Positions 19,050-27,785 of a DNA stretch of 64,000 nucleotides are shown piece by piece. This stretch comes from JBOFHT01 sp051649785 (lineage in GTDB: Archaea; Methanobacteriota; Methanobacteria; Methanobacteriales; Methanobacteriaceae). How positions within the stretch are numbered: the first letter of the stretch is position 1; every line of letters starts with the position of its first letter. The notes beneath the pieces were generated by a model, which did no database searches, was not told the DNA's origin, and saw nothing but the letters and a program-made list of their open reading frames with translations. The position numbers and the translations under genes were made by a program. Location: contig JBOFHT010000074.1 in assembly GCA_051649785.1 (NCBI GenBank), positions 1-64,000 of the forward strand, written 5' to 3'.

Positions 19050-19910
19050 CTAAATAAAAATACCCGTAAAAACAGACTCAGCAACACCTTCCATATAAGC
19101 GCCTAAATTGTCACCGTCATCATAAACTTCAATATTTAAATCTCCACCAGGCAAATGAACTAAAACGTCCCTAGCTACTTTACCTAGTTTGAAAGCAGTT
19201 ATAGCAGAAGAAGTAGCACCTGTACCGCAAGCATAAGTTGGACCTGCACCACGCTCCCAAGTAATCATTTTAATTTCATTGCTATTAATAATCTCTACAA
19301 AATGAACATTAATACGTTGAGGAAAGGCTGAATGGTTTTCAATAATAGGGCCATAGTGATTTAAATCGATATTATCAATATTATCTGTGAAAATTGCAGC
19401 ATGAGGGTTACCAACACTAATAACAGACATTTCAAGTTCCTCACTACCTAAATCCAGACTTTTAGCTATAAATTCATCAAATTCAGAAATCATAGGAATT
19501 TCAGTAGTTTTAAATGTAGAAGTACCCATTTTAACTTTAAATAATTGAGACCCATCAGATGCAGTAGTAATATGGACTTTACGAAGACCACCTAAAGTTT
19601 CAATATTAATATCTTCTTTTTCAATGATTTTATTATTGTAAACATAGCTAGAAAAACATCTAATACCATTTCCACACATTTCAGCTTCACTACCATCTGA
19701 ATTAAATATTCTAAAGCAAATATCACCTGTACCAGATGGAGCGGTTACAAAAATTACCCCATCAGCACCAACAGAAAAGCCACGCTTACAAATTTCTTTA
19801 ACAAAAGCTACTTTACGATTTTCAAGAACAATTTCTCCTTGACTCTCATCTAAAATAATATAGTCATTACCAAGTCCATGCATTTTTGTAAATTCTAAAC
19901 CAGCGAACAT
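19050..19910 (-). CDS. dapF: Diaminopimelate epimerase
   Basis: Converts LL- to meso-diaminopimelate in lysine synthesis. It has 286 residues, a normal length. Both catalytic cysteines are present in the family motifs AEMCGNGIRC near residue 76 and TYACGTGATSS near 227. The N-terminal EFTKMHGLGNDYIILD is also typical. AAGGAG lies upstream of the ATG. LysA, the next step in the pathway, is directly upstream on the same strand, separated by a 260-base spacer with a tandem repeat. Confidence 0.96.
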   Translation of the reverse strand: MFAGLEFTKMHGLGNDYIILDESQGEIVLENRKVAFVKEICKRGFSVGADGVIFVTAPSGTGDICFRIFNSDGSEAEMCGNGIRCFSSYVYNNKIIEKEDINIETLGGLRKVHITTASDGSQLFKVKMGTSTFKTTEIPMISEFDEFIAKSLDLGSEELEMSVISVGNPHAAIFTDNIDNIDLNHYGPIIENHSAFPQRINVHFVEIINSNEIKMITWERGAGPTYACGTGATSSAITAFKLGKVARDVLVHLPGGDLNIEVYDDGDNLGAYMEGVAESVFTGIFI

Positions 19911-19936
19911 AGCTAAAGCTCCTTAATAAATTTATA

Positions 19937-20138
19937 TTGATATTTTATATTAATACTTATGTTCCTATCATCACTATAATAGATTTCTACTAATATTAAT
20001 GCACCCATAAGTATTTTATAGTATTTTTAAGTATCAATTGATATTTTATATTGATATTTATGTCCCTATCATCACTATAATAGATTTCTACTAATATTAA
20101 TGCATCCATAAGTATTTTATAGTATTTTTGAATATCTA
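19937..20138. repeat. Tandem repeat, two copies of 101 bases, between lysA and dapF
   Basis: Copies lie at 19937-20037 and 20038-20138 and differ at only a handful of positions. The internal stretch starting CTATCATCACTATAATAGAT is identical in both. The first bases of a third copy (TTGATATTT) follow at 20139. The repeat lies in the dapF upstream region and may duplicate its promoter or a processing site. Confidence 0.88.
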
Positions 20139-20171
20139 TTGATATTTCTAGGAGTATTCCTATTGATTTTT

Positions 20172-21461
20172 TTATTTAATGTGAGGAGGAAGAGATTGGT
20201 TATGGAATAAGTCTTCAAAAGTCTCTGCATCGCGAACTACAAAACATTTCCCATTTTTAACTAGTATTTCAGCAGGCTTAGGGCGAGAATTATAGTTTGA
20301 TGCCATAGTAAATCCATATGCCCCTGCATTAAGAATAGCTAAAATATCTCCTTCTTCAACTATAGGGAGAATTCTATCACGAGCAAATAAGTCACCAGAT
20401 TCACAAACATTCCCTGCTATGTCTACTGTCTCTGTTGCTTCTTCATTCATTTTATTAGCTACCACAATATGATGATAAGAATCATACATAGATGGGCGGA
20501 GAAGAGTATTAAAACCTGCATCTACACCAATAAATTTACGATAGCTTTGTTTTACTGTATTAACAGAAACAATAAGTGCGGCTGCATCCCCTACAAGATA
20601 ACGCCCAGGTTCAAGATAGAGAGTAGGTTCAGACATATCGTATTCAGCTAGTTTAGCTTTAAAAAGTTCCATATTTTCTTTAGCAAAAGTGTCTAAATCA
20701 ACAATATTTTCATCAGGAGTGTAAGGAATACCTACACCCCCTCCAAAATCTAAAAATTCAAAATCAATACCTAATTCTTGGTGAACTTTACCTGCAATAT
20801 CCATTGTAGATTCAATAGCTAGTTTAAAAGGTTCAGGATCAAGAATTCCAGAACCAATATGTGAATGCATACCTACAGGGTTAAATCCAAGCTCTTGAGC
20901 TAATTTATAGACTTCGACAGCTTCATTATCCATAATCCCGAATTTACTCATTACTCCACCAGTAATACAATGGTCATGGTGCCCTGCTCCAACCATAGGA
21001 TTAACTCTAAAAGAAATTTTAAGACCATTTGGCTTGCCATCAAAAATATCAGCTAAACGTTTAAGCTGGGAAACAGAATCAACATTAATCATAGCATCTT
21101 GCTCAGCTACAAATTTAAGTTCATCATTTTTAACATTGTTCCCTGTAAAAAGAATACGATCTCCAGAAAAACCAAGAGTTTTAGATATAAAAACTTCACC
21201 AGGAGATACTGCATCAACACAACAACCTTCTTCTTCAAGGATTTTCATAACAGCTATGTTAGTATTAGCTTTACATGCATAGAAGACCTTAAAATCAGGA
21301 TAGTATTTTGAAAAAGCAGAGTAAAAACGATTGTAGTTATCACGAATACGATTTTCATCAATTGCAAATACAGGAGTCCCAAATTCTTCTGCAATATCAC
21401 ATACATCAGCCCCACCAATGTCAAGGTGGTTTTTATTATTGATTTTAATATTTAAATCCAT
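20172..21461 (-). CDS. lysA: Diaminopimelate decarboxylase
   Basis: A PLP enzyme that makes lysine from meso-diaminopimelate. It has 429 residues. The PLP lysine is in VFYACKANTN near residue 63. Substrate and PLP contacts include FRVNPMVGAGHHDHCITGG, GMHSHIGSG, EPGRYLVGDA and NVCESGDLFARD, whose Cys is the dimer active-site residue. A GGAGG ribosome binding site precedes the ATG. The dapF gene follows, so the last two lysine steps are likely co-expressed. Confidence 0.96.
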   Translation of the reverse strand: MDLNIKINNKNHLDIGGADVCDIAEEFGTPVFAIDENRIRDNYNRFYSAFSKYYPDFKVFYACKANTNIAVMKILEEEGCCVDAVSPGEVFISKTLGFSGDRILFTGNNVKNDELKFVAEQDAMINVDSVSQLKRLADIFDGKPNGLKISFRVNPMVGAGHHDHCITGGVMSKFGIMDNEAVEVYKLAQELGFNPVGMHSHIGSGILDPEPFKLAIESTMDIAGKVHQELGIDFEFLDFGGGVGIPYTPDENIVDLDTFAKENMELFKAKLAEYDMSEPTLYLEPGRYLVGDAAALIVSVNTVKQSYRKFIGVDAGFNTLLRPSMYDSYHHIVVANKMNEEATETVDIAGNVCESGDLFARDRILPIVEEGDILAILNAGAYGFTMASNYNSRPKPAEILVKNGKCFVVRDAETFEDLFHNQSLPPHIK

Positions 21462-22047
21462 TTTAATCCTCCAAAAATTGATTGTGTTTATTTTATTATT
21501 TGTATTGATGTATTAATTATATTAAGTATATTTATATTATTTTTATTAATTTTATTATTTGTATTAGTAAAATTAATTATATTAAGTATATGAGTTATTA
21601 TATTAGCTATATTAGCAGTATTCCCCTTATTAGCAAAATAGCTATAATTGCATTATTTTTATTAGTTGTATTGCTACTCAAATTGTTATTTGCATTGTTA
21701 TTTCTAAAATTAAATAAGTTTTATAACATAATAATATATGTTATTATTGCTATATAAAATTTTTTAGTGAGATATCAATTATTAGAAACTTAATTAGAAA
21801 AAGTCTTAGTAAATAGAATAATAGAATAATATAAATAATGTTAAAATATGTTAAAATATGTTAAATTATAATTTTAGAATAATAATAAAATGAAACTGTT
21901 AAAAATAGCTTAAAAAGTTACCAAATTTCAAAAAAGTTTAATTTATCCAAAAATGAGGAAATAAAACTATTTATACTAAAAATAAAAAATAATAAAAATA
22001 ACACATTTAATAATATCTAGTTTAAAAATATGAAAAGTTAAAGAATA
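21462..22047. other. Intergenic region between lysA and the cysK-argD-Nudix operon end
   Basis: About 585 bases of AT-rich sequence upstream of lysA. An imperfect 60-base tandem duplication spans roughly 21488-21590; the shared AATTATATTAAGTATA occurs at 21515-21530 and 21575-21590. No gene is seen. Confidence 0.45.
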
Positions 22048-22464
22048 TTAGATATTATTTAGAAATTCATACTCTTTTTTACTTAGTAATTTACTAAACC
22101 AACCAGAAACTTCTAATTCTTTAATTTCATCAATAGTTGCCCATTTCCAATCAATATGTTCATCACTTATTTTAATATCAATAGAGTTTATAGCTACTAC
22201 ATTCATAATAATAGCTACTGTTTTTTTATGTGGAAAATCTTCTTGAACAGCTCCTACTAAATCACCCATTTGAATTTCAAGATTTGTTTCCTCAATAAAC
22301 TCACGAATAAGAGCTTTCTCAAAGTTTTCACCATCGTCAACTTTTCCACCAGGTAATTCCCATTTATTAGGATTAGTAGTAGATTTAGGATGCCTTTTAA
22401 GTATTAAAATCTTTTCATCAACTTTTAAAAGACCCCTCATTACTAAACCATACTTCAAATCCAT
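22048..22464 (-). CDS. Nudix hydrolase (MutT-like)
   Basis: A small Nudix pyrophosphohydrolase of MutT outline. The Nudix box is intact (GGKVDDGENFEKALIREFIE followed by ETNL), preceded by NPNKWELPGGK. I chose the ATG at 22464 (138 residues) because GGGGAGG lies 6 bases upstream; the in-frame ATG at 22470 directly abuts that site. It is the last gene of a run cysK, argD, Nudix with gaps of about 30 bases. A role in cleaning oxidised nucleotides or another dinucleotide substrate is possible but cannot be read from sequence. Confidence 0.88.
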   Translation of the reverse strand: MDLKYGLVMRGLLKVDEKILILKRHPKSTTNPNKWELPGGKVDDGENFEKALIREFIEETNLEIQMGDLVGAVQEDFPHKKTVAIIMNVVAINSIDIKISDEHIDWKWATIDEIKELEVSGWFSKLLSKKEYEFLNNI

Positions 22465-22497
22465 AAACATCCTCCCCTAAAATTTATTAATATATAA

Positions 22498-23718
22498 TTA
22501 GCTATTATTTGAAAAAATCTCATCTAAAACAGTAACAAGAGAATCAATCCCTTCTTTACTAATAATAAGTGGAGGTGCAAAACGTAACACATTACCTGCT
22601 GTATTATTAATTAAAAATCCTTTTTCCCTAGCAATATCTACAATATCTTGGCCTTTAATCTTACCATTATTATTAAATTCTAAGCCAATTAATAAACCTT
22701 TACCACGAATTTCAATAATATTATCGTGTTTTGATTTAAGTTTATCTAGCTTTTCTCGGAGGTACTTACCTTTTTCTTCTGCTCCTTCAACCAAATTATC
22801 ATTAATTAAAGTTTCAATAGTAGTTTTAGCTACAGCACAAACTAATGGGTTTCCACCAAAAGTAGAACCATGATCCCCTGGAACAAAGGCATTAGCTACA
22901 TTTTCATTTGCTAAAATAGCACCAATAGGAATTCCAGCTCCTAAACCCTTAGCTAAAGTAGTAATATCTGGTTTTACATCAGCCCACTCAGATGCAAACA
23001 TTTTACCACATCGACCAACGCCAGTTTGAACTTCATCAAGAATTAAAAGTACGCCTTTTTCAGTACATAAATCACGAAGTTTAGTTAAATAATCATCTGA
23101 TGGAACAATGACTCCGCCTTCACCTTGAATAGGCTCAACCATTACAGCAGCAGTGTCATCATTAATAGCATTAGCTACTGCATTAACATCATCATAATCA
23201 ACATGAACAAATCCAGCTGGAAGAGGTTTGAAAGGTTTTTTATACTTATCCTGACCAGTAGCAGTTACTGTAGCTAGAGTACGGCCATGAAACGAATTAT
23301 TAGTAGCTATTATTTCACCTTTTCCAGTAAATTTACGAGCTAGCTTAATAGCCCCTTCATTAGCTTCAGCACCACTATTAGCAAAGAAAATTTTATCGTT
23401 AGGGGAGATTTTAACTAGTAATTCAGCTAATTCAGATTGTTCTTTAGTATAATAAATATTAGAACAGTGAATCATATGCTCTGCTTGGTTTTTAATAGTT
23501 TTTACAATATTAGGATGAGAATGTCCTAAACAGTTTACAGCTATCCCTGCAAAGCAGTCAAGATACTCCTTACCTTCAAAATCCCATACTTTTGCTCCTT
23601 TTCCATGTGAAAGAGCTATTGGTTGGCGACCATAAGTTTTAATAATGTATTTAGAATCTAATTCTATAATTTTCTCAGTTTCAGTTTTATTGTCCTTATT
23701 ATCATTATTATTATCCAT
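22498..23718 (-). CDS. argD: Acetylornithine aminotransferase
   Basis: A PLP aminotransferase of arginine synthesis that may also serve lysine synthesis as N-succinyl-diaminopimelate aminotransferase in some organisms. It has 406 residues. Visible motifs are FANSGAEANEGAIKLAR, FHGRTLATVTATG, LILDEVQTGVGRCGKMFA and the PLP lysine in TTLAKGLGAGIPIGA near residue 253. It follows cysK by 27 bases and precedes the Nudix gene by about 33. The N-terminal residues are Asn/Asp-rich. Confidence 0.93.
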   Translation of the reverse strand: MDNNNDNKDNKTETEKIIELDSKYIIKTYGRQPIALSHGKGAKVWDFEGKEYLDCFAGIAVNCLGHSHPNIVKTIKNQAEHMIHCSNIYYTKEQSELAELLVKISPNDKIFFANSGAEANEGAIKLARKFTGKGEIIATNNSFHGRTLATVTATGQDKYKKPFKPLPAGFVHVDYDDVNAVANAINDDTAAVMVEPIQGEGGVIVPSDDYLTKLRDLCTEKGVLLILDEVQTGVGRCGKMFASEWADVKPDITTLAKGLGAGIPIGAILANENVANAFVPGDHGSTFGGNPLVCAVAKTTIETLINDNLVEGAEEKGKYLREKLDKLKSKHDNIIEIRGKGLLIGLEFNNNGKIKGQDIVDIAREKGFLINNTAGNVLRFAPPLIISKEGIDSLVTVLDEIFSNNS

Positions 23719-23745
23719 TATAACACATATCCATTAATTTTATAT

Positions 23746-24657
23746 TTATTCAAATAATTTAGTACTTAAGTATTTTTCACCACGATCAGGGAAAATAATT
23801 ACCATTACAGCTTCTTCATCACTTGGAATCTTTTTAGCTGCTTCTAATCCACAAAGCATAGCTGCACCACTACTCATACCTGCAAATATTCCTTCTTTTT
23901 TAGCTAATTGACGTGCAGTTTCAAATGCTTTCTCACTATCAATCATAATACTTATATCAATCATATCAGGATTGTAAATAGAAGGAACAATAGCTTCATC
24001 CATATTTTTTAAGCCTTGAATATAATGTCCTTTTTCAGGGTGTGCTTCAATAATCTTAATATCTGGATTTTTTTCTTTTAAACCTGTTCCAACTCCCATA
24101 ATAGTTCCAGAAGTACCAAGAGAAGATACAAAGTGAGTTATCTTACCATTAGTTTGTTCCCAAATCTCAATAGCAGTATTACTATAATGAGCTAGTTTAT
24201 TATATTTATTAGAAAATTGATTAGTGCAGAAATGAGTATCACCATGATGTTCAATGAGATTAGCTACAAATCGAATAGCACCATCAGTTCCTTCATCCTT
24301 AGGAGTTAAAATAACTTCTGCACCAAAAGCAGCAATAATTTTACGGCGTTCAACAGAAACAGCTTCACTCATAACTATTTTAACATCATATCCTTTAACA
24401 CATCCAATCATAGCCAAAGATATGCCAGTATTTCCACTAGTTGCTTCAACAATAGTCTTATCTTTTGTAAGCTCACCATTAACTTCAGCTTGGTTAATCA
24501 TTTCAAGAGCTATTCTATCTTTAATACTCCCTGTAGGATTAAAACCTTCTAACTTACCATACATTGTAACATTTTTGTAAGGATTGATATCATTAAGTTT
24601 TACAATAGGAGTGTTACCTATAGCTTCCAATATGTTGTTATTAACAGTTCCATGCAT
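23746..24657 (-). CDS. cysK: Cysteine synthase (O-acetylserine sulfhydrylase)
   Basis: A PLP enzyme that makes cysteine from O-acetylserine and sulfide. It has 303 residues. The PLP lysine is in NPTGSIKDRIALEM near residue 44. The substrate loop EATSGNTGISLAMIG and the phosphate-binding GTSGTIMGVGTGLKE are intact. Several methanogens make cysteine instead through the tRNA-dependent SepRS/SepCysS route, so this gene gives the organism a direct route. No serine acetyltransferase gene is adjacent. It heads an operon with argD. Confidence 0.92.
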   Translation of the reverse strand: MHGTVNNNILEAIGNTPIVKLNDINPYKNVTMYGKLEGFNPTGSIKDRIALEMINQAEVNGELTKDKTIVEATSGNTGISLAMIGCVKGYDVKIVMSEAVSVERRKIIAAFGAEVILTPKDEGTDGAIRFVANLIEHHGDTHFCTNQFSNKYNKLAHYSNTAIEIWEQTNGKITHFVSSLGTSGTIMGVGTGLKEKNPDIKIIEAHPEKGHYIQGLKNMDEAIVPSIYNPDMIDISIMIDSEKAFETARQLAKKEGIFAGMSSGAAMLCGLEAAKKIPSDEEAVMVIIFPDRGEKYLSTKLFE

Positions 24658-24689
24658 TAAAAAGCCCCTTTATAAATTAGAATTATTGT

Positions 24690-24859
24690 AAGTATTATTA
24701 GTATTATACTTCTTATTAAAGCTAAATCTTGTTTATATCCAATATTTTTTGAATCATTAAGTATTATTAGTATTATACTTCTTATTAAAGCTAAATCTTG
24801 TTTATATCCAATATTTTTTGAATCATTAAGTATTATTAGCCTTATATTTCTTATTAAAG
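24690..24859. repeat. Tandem repeat, 69-base unit, about 2.4 copies
   Basis: Copies start at 24690, 24759 and 24828 with AAGTATTATTAG. The first two appear identical across the 69 bases; the third is partial and diverges after about 12 bases. It lies just upstream of cysK, on the promoter side. Confidence 0.9.
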
Positions 24860-25094
24860 TTATTGGAGTTATTAGATTTAGTATTATTATCCCTATTATC
24901 GTTATTCGTATTATTATTTATATTATTAGCATTAGCATCAAATCCATTAGTATTACCACTATTACTACTAGTATTAATGCAAATATTATTTTCAATATTA
25001 ATATATGTGCCAATGACATTAATATATTTATTGATATATTATTTGCCATATTAAATGATAAAAGATTCAATAATATCATAGTAGCTGGCTACTA

Positions 25095-25137
25095 GAAATA
25101 TATTTATAGTTTTATTGATAAAAGTAACTGTGGTGAT
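25095..25137 (+). promoter_or_regulatory. Promoter and ribosome binding site of the cyclophilin gene
   Basis: A TATA-like GAAATATATTTATAG lies at 25095-25109, about 25 bases before a likely start near 25128-25131. A GGTGAT ribosome binding site lies at 25132-25137, 3 bases before the ATG. The spacing fits an archaeal promoter with a very short leader. Confidence 0.55.
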
Positions 25138-25140
25138 AAA

Positions 25141-25569
25141 ATGAAAAAAGCTATTATTGAAACTAAAAAAGGTACAATAGAATTAGAATTATTTGAAAAT
25201 GATGCTCCTAAAACTGTAGAAAACTTTGAAAAGTTAATTAAAGAAGGGTATTACGATGGTTTAACATTCCATAGAGTTCTTAGCAACTTTGTTATTCAAG
25301 GAGGATGTCCAAAAGGAAATGGAACTGGTGGCCCGGGTTACACAATTAAATGTGAAACCGAAGGAAATCCAAAAAGACACGGTGAAGGAGCTCTTTCAAT
25401 GGCTCATGCAGGAAAAGATACTGGTGGAAGCCAATTCTTTATAACTCACTCACCTCAACCTCACTTAGATGGTGTTCATACTGTCTTTGGAAAAGTAATT
25501 AAAGGAATGGATGTTGTAAACCAAATAAAAGAAGACGACGTCATGACTAAAGTTACTGTTACAGGTTAA
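25141..25569 (+). CDS. Peptidyl-prolyl cis-trans isomerase, cyclophilin type
   Basis: A protein-folding enzyme that isomerises X-Pro bonds. The 142-residue protein is a minimal cyclophilin. The active-site segment FHRVLSNFVIQGGCPKGNGT contains the catalytic Arg, and GALSMAHAGKDTGGSQFFIT and HLDGVHTVFGKVIKGMDVV complete the fold. There is no signal peptide, so it is cytosolic. Confidence 0.95.
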   Translation: MKKAIIETKKGTIELELFENDAPKTVENFEKLIKEGYYDGLTFHRVLSNFVIQGGCPKGNGTGGPGYTIKCETEGNPKRHGEGALSMAHAGKDTGGSQFFITHSPQPHLDGVHTVFGKVIKGMDVVNQIKEDDVMTKVTVTG

Positions 25570-25643
25570 TTCCTTAACAGTCTCTTTATTAATTTTATAG
25601 TATTTTTTGGATTATTTTTGTTTTTATTATTTTTATTTATTTT

Positions 25644-26285
25644 TTAAAATTCAGACATAATTGCATTATTAGGGCATTTTTCATAACATCTACCACATTC
25701 ATCACAATAATAATAGTCAATTATATATTTAGCCTCATTTTTAGATATAGCTCTGGTAACACAAGCATCTTTACAATTTCCACAAGAAATACAATTATTA
25801 CCAATCTTGTAAACAAAAGGATTCGGTTCTGAATCTCCAAAAGCAAATCTCATTCTTTTGGGTTTCCTTGTTCTAACATCATAAACTTCCCCATTAGCAG
25901 ATTCAATATAGAACATTTCTAAAATATCTTCTTTTCCTTTAAACATTCCCTCTTGACCATTAATGATTTCAAGTAAGTAATCTATATTTTCTGTGAATTT
26001 AACTTTACCTTCAACCCTAACCATAATGTCTCCTGATTCACCTAAAACAGAAACATAAGGGTTTATTTTAATCTGTTTAGACATTGGTTTACCCTTCTCA
26101 GTCATAAAGTAAATTTTATCATTACTAATTTTTACTATAACTACAGTTCTAGCTGCAGGCTTGTTATTATTAACAGTAGCTAGAGTTACTTCTCTAAAAT
26201 TTTCTAATAATTCGAAAGCAACATTTTTTACTTGATTATTTGTACTTTCAAAGTTAATATTTAATTTAAAATTATTTTTAGACAT
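25644..26285 (-). CDS. PPOX-type flavin-binding protein fused to a two-cluster ferredoxin domain
   Basis: The N-terminal domain (residues about 1-130) resembles pyridoxamine 5'-phosphate oxidase-like split barrels that bind FMN or F420 (AARTVVIVKISNDKIYFMTE, then YVSVLGESGDIMVRVEGKV). The C-terminal domain (about 155-213) has two 4Fe-4S motifs, CISCGNCKDAC and CDECGRCYEKCP. The fusion suggests electron transfer between ferredoxin-type clusters and a flavin. The substrate is unknown. It lies near a second PPOX-type gene and an HxlR regulator. Confidence 0.85.
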   Translation of the reverse strand: MSKNNFKLNINFESTNNQVKNVAFELLENFREVTLATVNNNKPAARTVVIVKISNDKIYFMTEKGKPMSKQIKINPYVSVLGESGDIMVRVEGKVKFTENIDYLLEIINGQEGMFKGKEDILEMFYIESANGEVYDVRTRKPKRMRFAFGDSEPNPFVYKIGNNCISCGNCKDACVTRAISKNEAKYIIDYYYCDECGRCYEKCPNNAIMSEF

Positions 26286-26663
26286 ATTTTTCCTCTTAAT
26301 TTTATTTATTAATACTATTTGAAGTGATAATTATTATATTATTCCTAAAAACATTCCATTCCCCATTAATTCAACGAGAACTACCAATACACATTCTATC
26401 CCTGACAATTATGGCTTTGAAAATGGTTGTAAATTTAGAAATAGATGTAAGTTTAGAAATAATTGAGATATTAGTAATACTTTTGAAATTAATATATATA
26501 AATTAAAGAGTTACTCAAAAGTAACACTCAAACAGAGCTAAAAAAAGTAAAAAAGAGAAAGGAAATGAGAAAATGTTAGTAAAAAAATAAATGATATTTT
26601 TAATAAATAAAATAAATTAAGAGTTGATTTAATTTTAATCTAAGTATTGATTGGGATATTGAT
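26286..26663. other. Intergenic region between two PPOX-type genes
   Basis: About 380 bases of AT-rich sequence. No gene is supported; the short frame at 26324-26506 lacks recognisable content. Confidence 0.4.
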
Positions 26664-27065
26664 TTAAATATCAAACTCTCTAGGAGCTTCTCCAGAGAAA
26701 TCAGCGATAGTTGCTTTTCCTTCAATTGAAAATACTTCAAATGCAGGATTATTAGCTGTTTCATAAATGGATTTAACTAATTCACTATTATCAATGATTT
26801 CTTGCTTTATATCGAGATCATTGCTAAATACTGCTTTTCCAGCTATTCTTAACCATACATACTCAGGGCTTGCAACTGTAAGTTCAAGATATGGTGATTT
26901 TTCAAGTTCTTTGTAAACTGGCTTTTCATTACTTGTACAGAAGTAGAATTTGTTGTTATTTTCAACCATAAATTGTACAGGCCTTACTTTTGCTTTATCA
27001 TCTAAGCCTACAGTAGCTAAATACTGAATAGGGTTCTCTTTTAAGAAATTACGTAGTTCATTCAT
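26664..27065 (-). CDS. PPOX-type flavin-binding protein
   Basis: A 133-residue split-barrel protein of the pyridoxamine 5'-phosphate oxidase-like superfamily. It starts MNELRNFLKENPIQYLATVG and contains AKVRPVQFMVENNNKFYFCT and YVWLRIAGKAVFS, typical of small FMN-binding members. It is divergent from the HxlR-type regulator, and that pairing (regulator with small flavoprotein) is common. Control by the regulator is therefore likely. The substrate is unknown. Confidence 0.88.
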   Translation of the reverse strand: MNELRNFLKENPIQYLATVGLDDKAKVRPVQFMVENNNKFYFCTSNEKPVYKELEKSPYLELTVASPEYVWLRIAGKAVFSNDLDIKQEIIDNSELVKSIYETANNPAFEVFSIEGKATIADFSGEAPREFDI

Positions 27066-27264
27066 ATTTTTACCTCGTTTAAAATTGTATTTGAATTGAT
27101 TAATAATTAAAACTTATAATTAATTGATTATAAATCATAATAATATAGTTACTAGTCCACATTACTATCATTCAAAGCATTATCCATAATAAATATAATT
27201 AAATATTATAAAAATTACATTATTACTTATAACATTTAAATTGTTTAAATAAGTTTTAATAAAT

Positions 27265-27280
27265 TTATTACAAGTAATAA
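27265..27280. promoter_or_regulatory. Perfect 16-base palindrome, possible operator
   Basis: TTATTACAAGTAATAA is self-complementary and lies in the divergent region between the PPOX gene and the HxlR gene. It is a candidate dimer-binding site for the HxlR regulator. Confidence 0.4.
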
Positions 27281-27287
27281 TATGATT

Positions 27288-27307
27288 AAATCTATTTAAA
27301 TAGATTT
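27288..27307. promoter_or_regulatory. Perfect 20-base palindrome, possible operator
   Basis: AAATCTATTTAAATAGATTT is self-complementary and lies eight bases after the first palindrome. In AT-rich DNA palindromes arise easily, but the local clustering is notable. Confidence 0.4.
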
Positions 27308-27308
27308 T

Positions 27309-27346
27309 GTAACTGTTTAGTAACTAAGTAACTATTTAGTAACCAA
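27309..27346 (+). promoter_or_regulatory. Two 19-base direct repeats upstream of the HxlR gene
   Basis: GTAACTGTTTAGTAACTAA at 27309-27327 is followed at once by GTAACTATTTAGTAACCAA at 27328-27346; the copies differ at two positions. They end 11 bases before the start codon and would cover the leader or transcription start, which fits autoregulation. Confidence 0.5.
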
Positions 27347-27357
27347 AGAGGGAATTT

Positions 27358-27750
27358 ATGAATATAAAAAAAGAAAAAGGAATTTGTCCTGTTGATAAAG
27401 CAATGAAATTACTTAATAAAAAATGGAATATACAAATTATTAGAGATTTATTCTTTGGAAAAAAGCATTTTAAGGACTTTAAAGAAGGAAAACCAGATTT
27501 AAGTAATAAAATGCTATCTGAGTGTCTGAAGAATTTAGAGTCTAATGGATTAATAGAGAAAAAAATATTGAATAGTTCACCTATAACAACAGAATATGCA
27601 TTAACAGAAAAAGGAAAAGGATTAAATAGAGTTGTATATGAATTAGCTATTTTTACACTAGAAAAATGTCACGACGAAGAGTATATGGATGATAAAAAGC
27701 AAGAAAATGTGAAAAAAATATTTACAGAAGTATTACATGTGAATGGATAG
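27358..27750 (+). CDS. HxlR-family winged-helix regulator
   Basis: A 130-residue DNA-binding regulator. It starts with a conserved Cys segment, GICPVDKAMKLLNKKWNIQI, then the wing-helix part HFKDFKEGKPDLSNKMLSEC and LKNLESNGLIEKK. Members often sense oxidants or reactive electrophiles through the N-terminal cysteine. Divergent placement from a PPOX-type gene and nearby repeats suggest it controls itself and that gene. GAGGGA serves as ribosome binding site. Confidence 0.92.
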   Translation: MNIKKEKGICPVDKAMKLLNKKWNIQIIRDLFFGKKHFKDFKEGKPDLSNKMLSECLKNLESNGLIEKKILNSSPITTEYALTEKGKGLNRVVYELAIFTLEKCHDEEYMDDKKQENVKKIFTEVLHVNG

Positions 27751-27785
27751 TTTGATGTGAAATTAATAAGATTATTAATAGCTAG

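Larger units (their letters stand above)
24658..25140. other. Divergent region between cysK and cyclophilin
   Basis: About 480 bases. It contains a 69-base tandem repeat (listed) and, at roughly 24835-25045, a stretch that on the minus strand reads as an open Asn-rich peptide-like sequence without start codon. This may be simple sequence or a gene remnant. Confidence 0.4.

Noticed and set aside
24863..25054. Leu/Ile-rich small membrane protein on the plus strand
   Set aside because: It is the complement of AAT-type repeat DNA and has no ribosome binding site.
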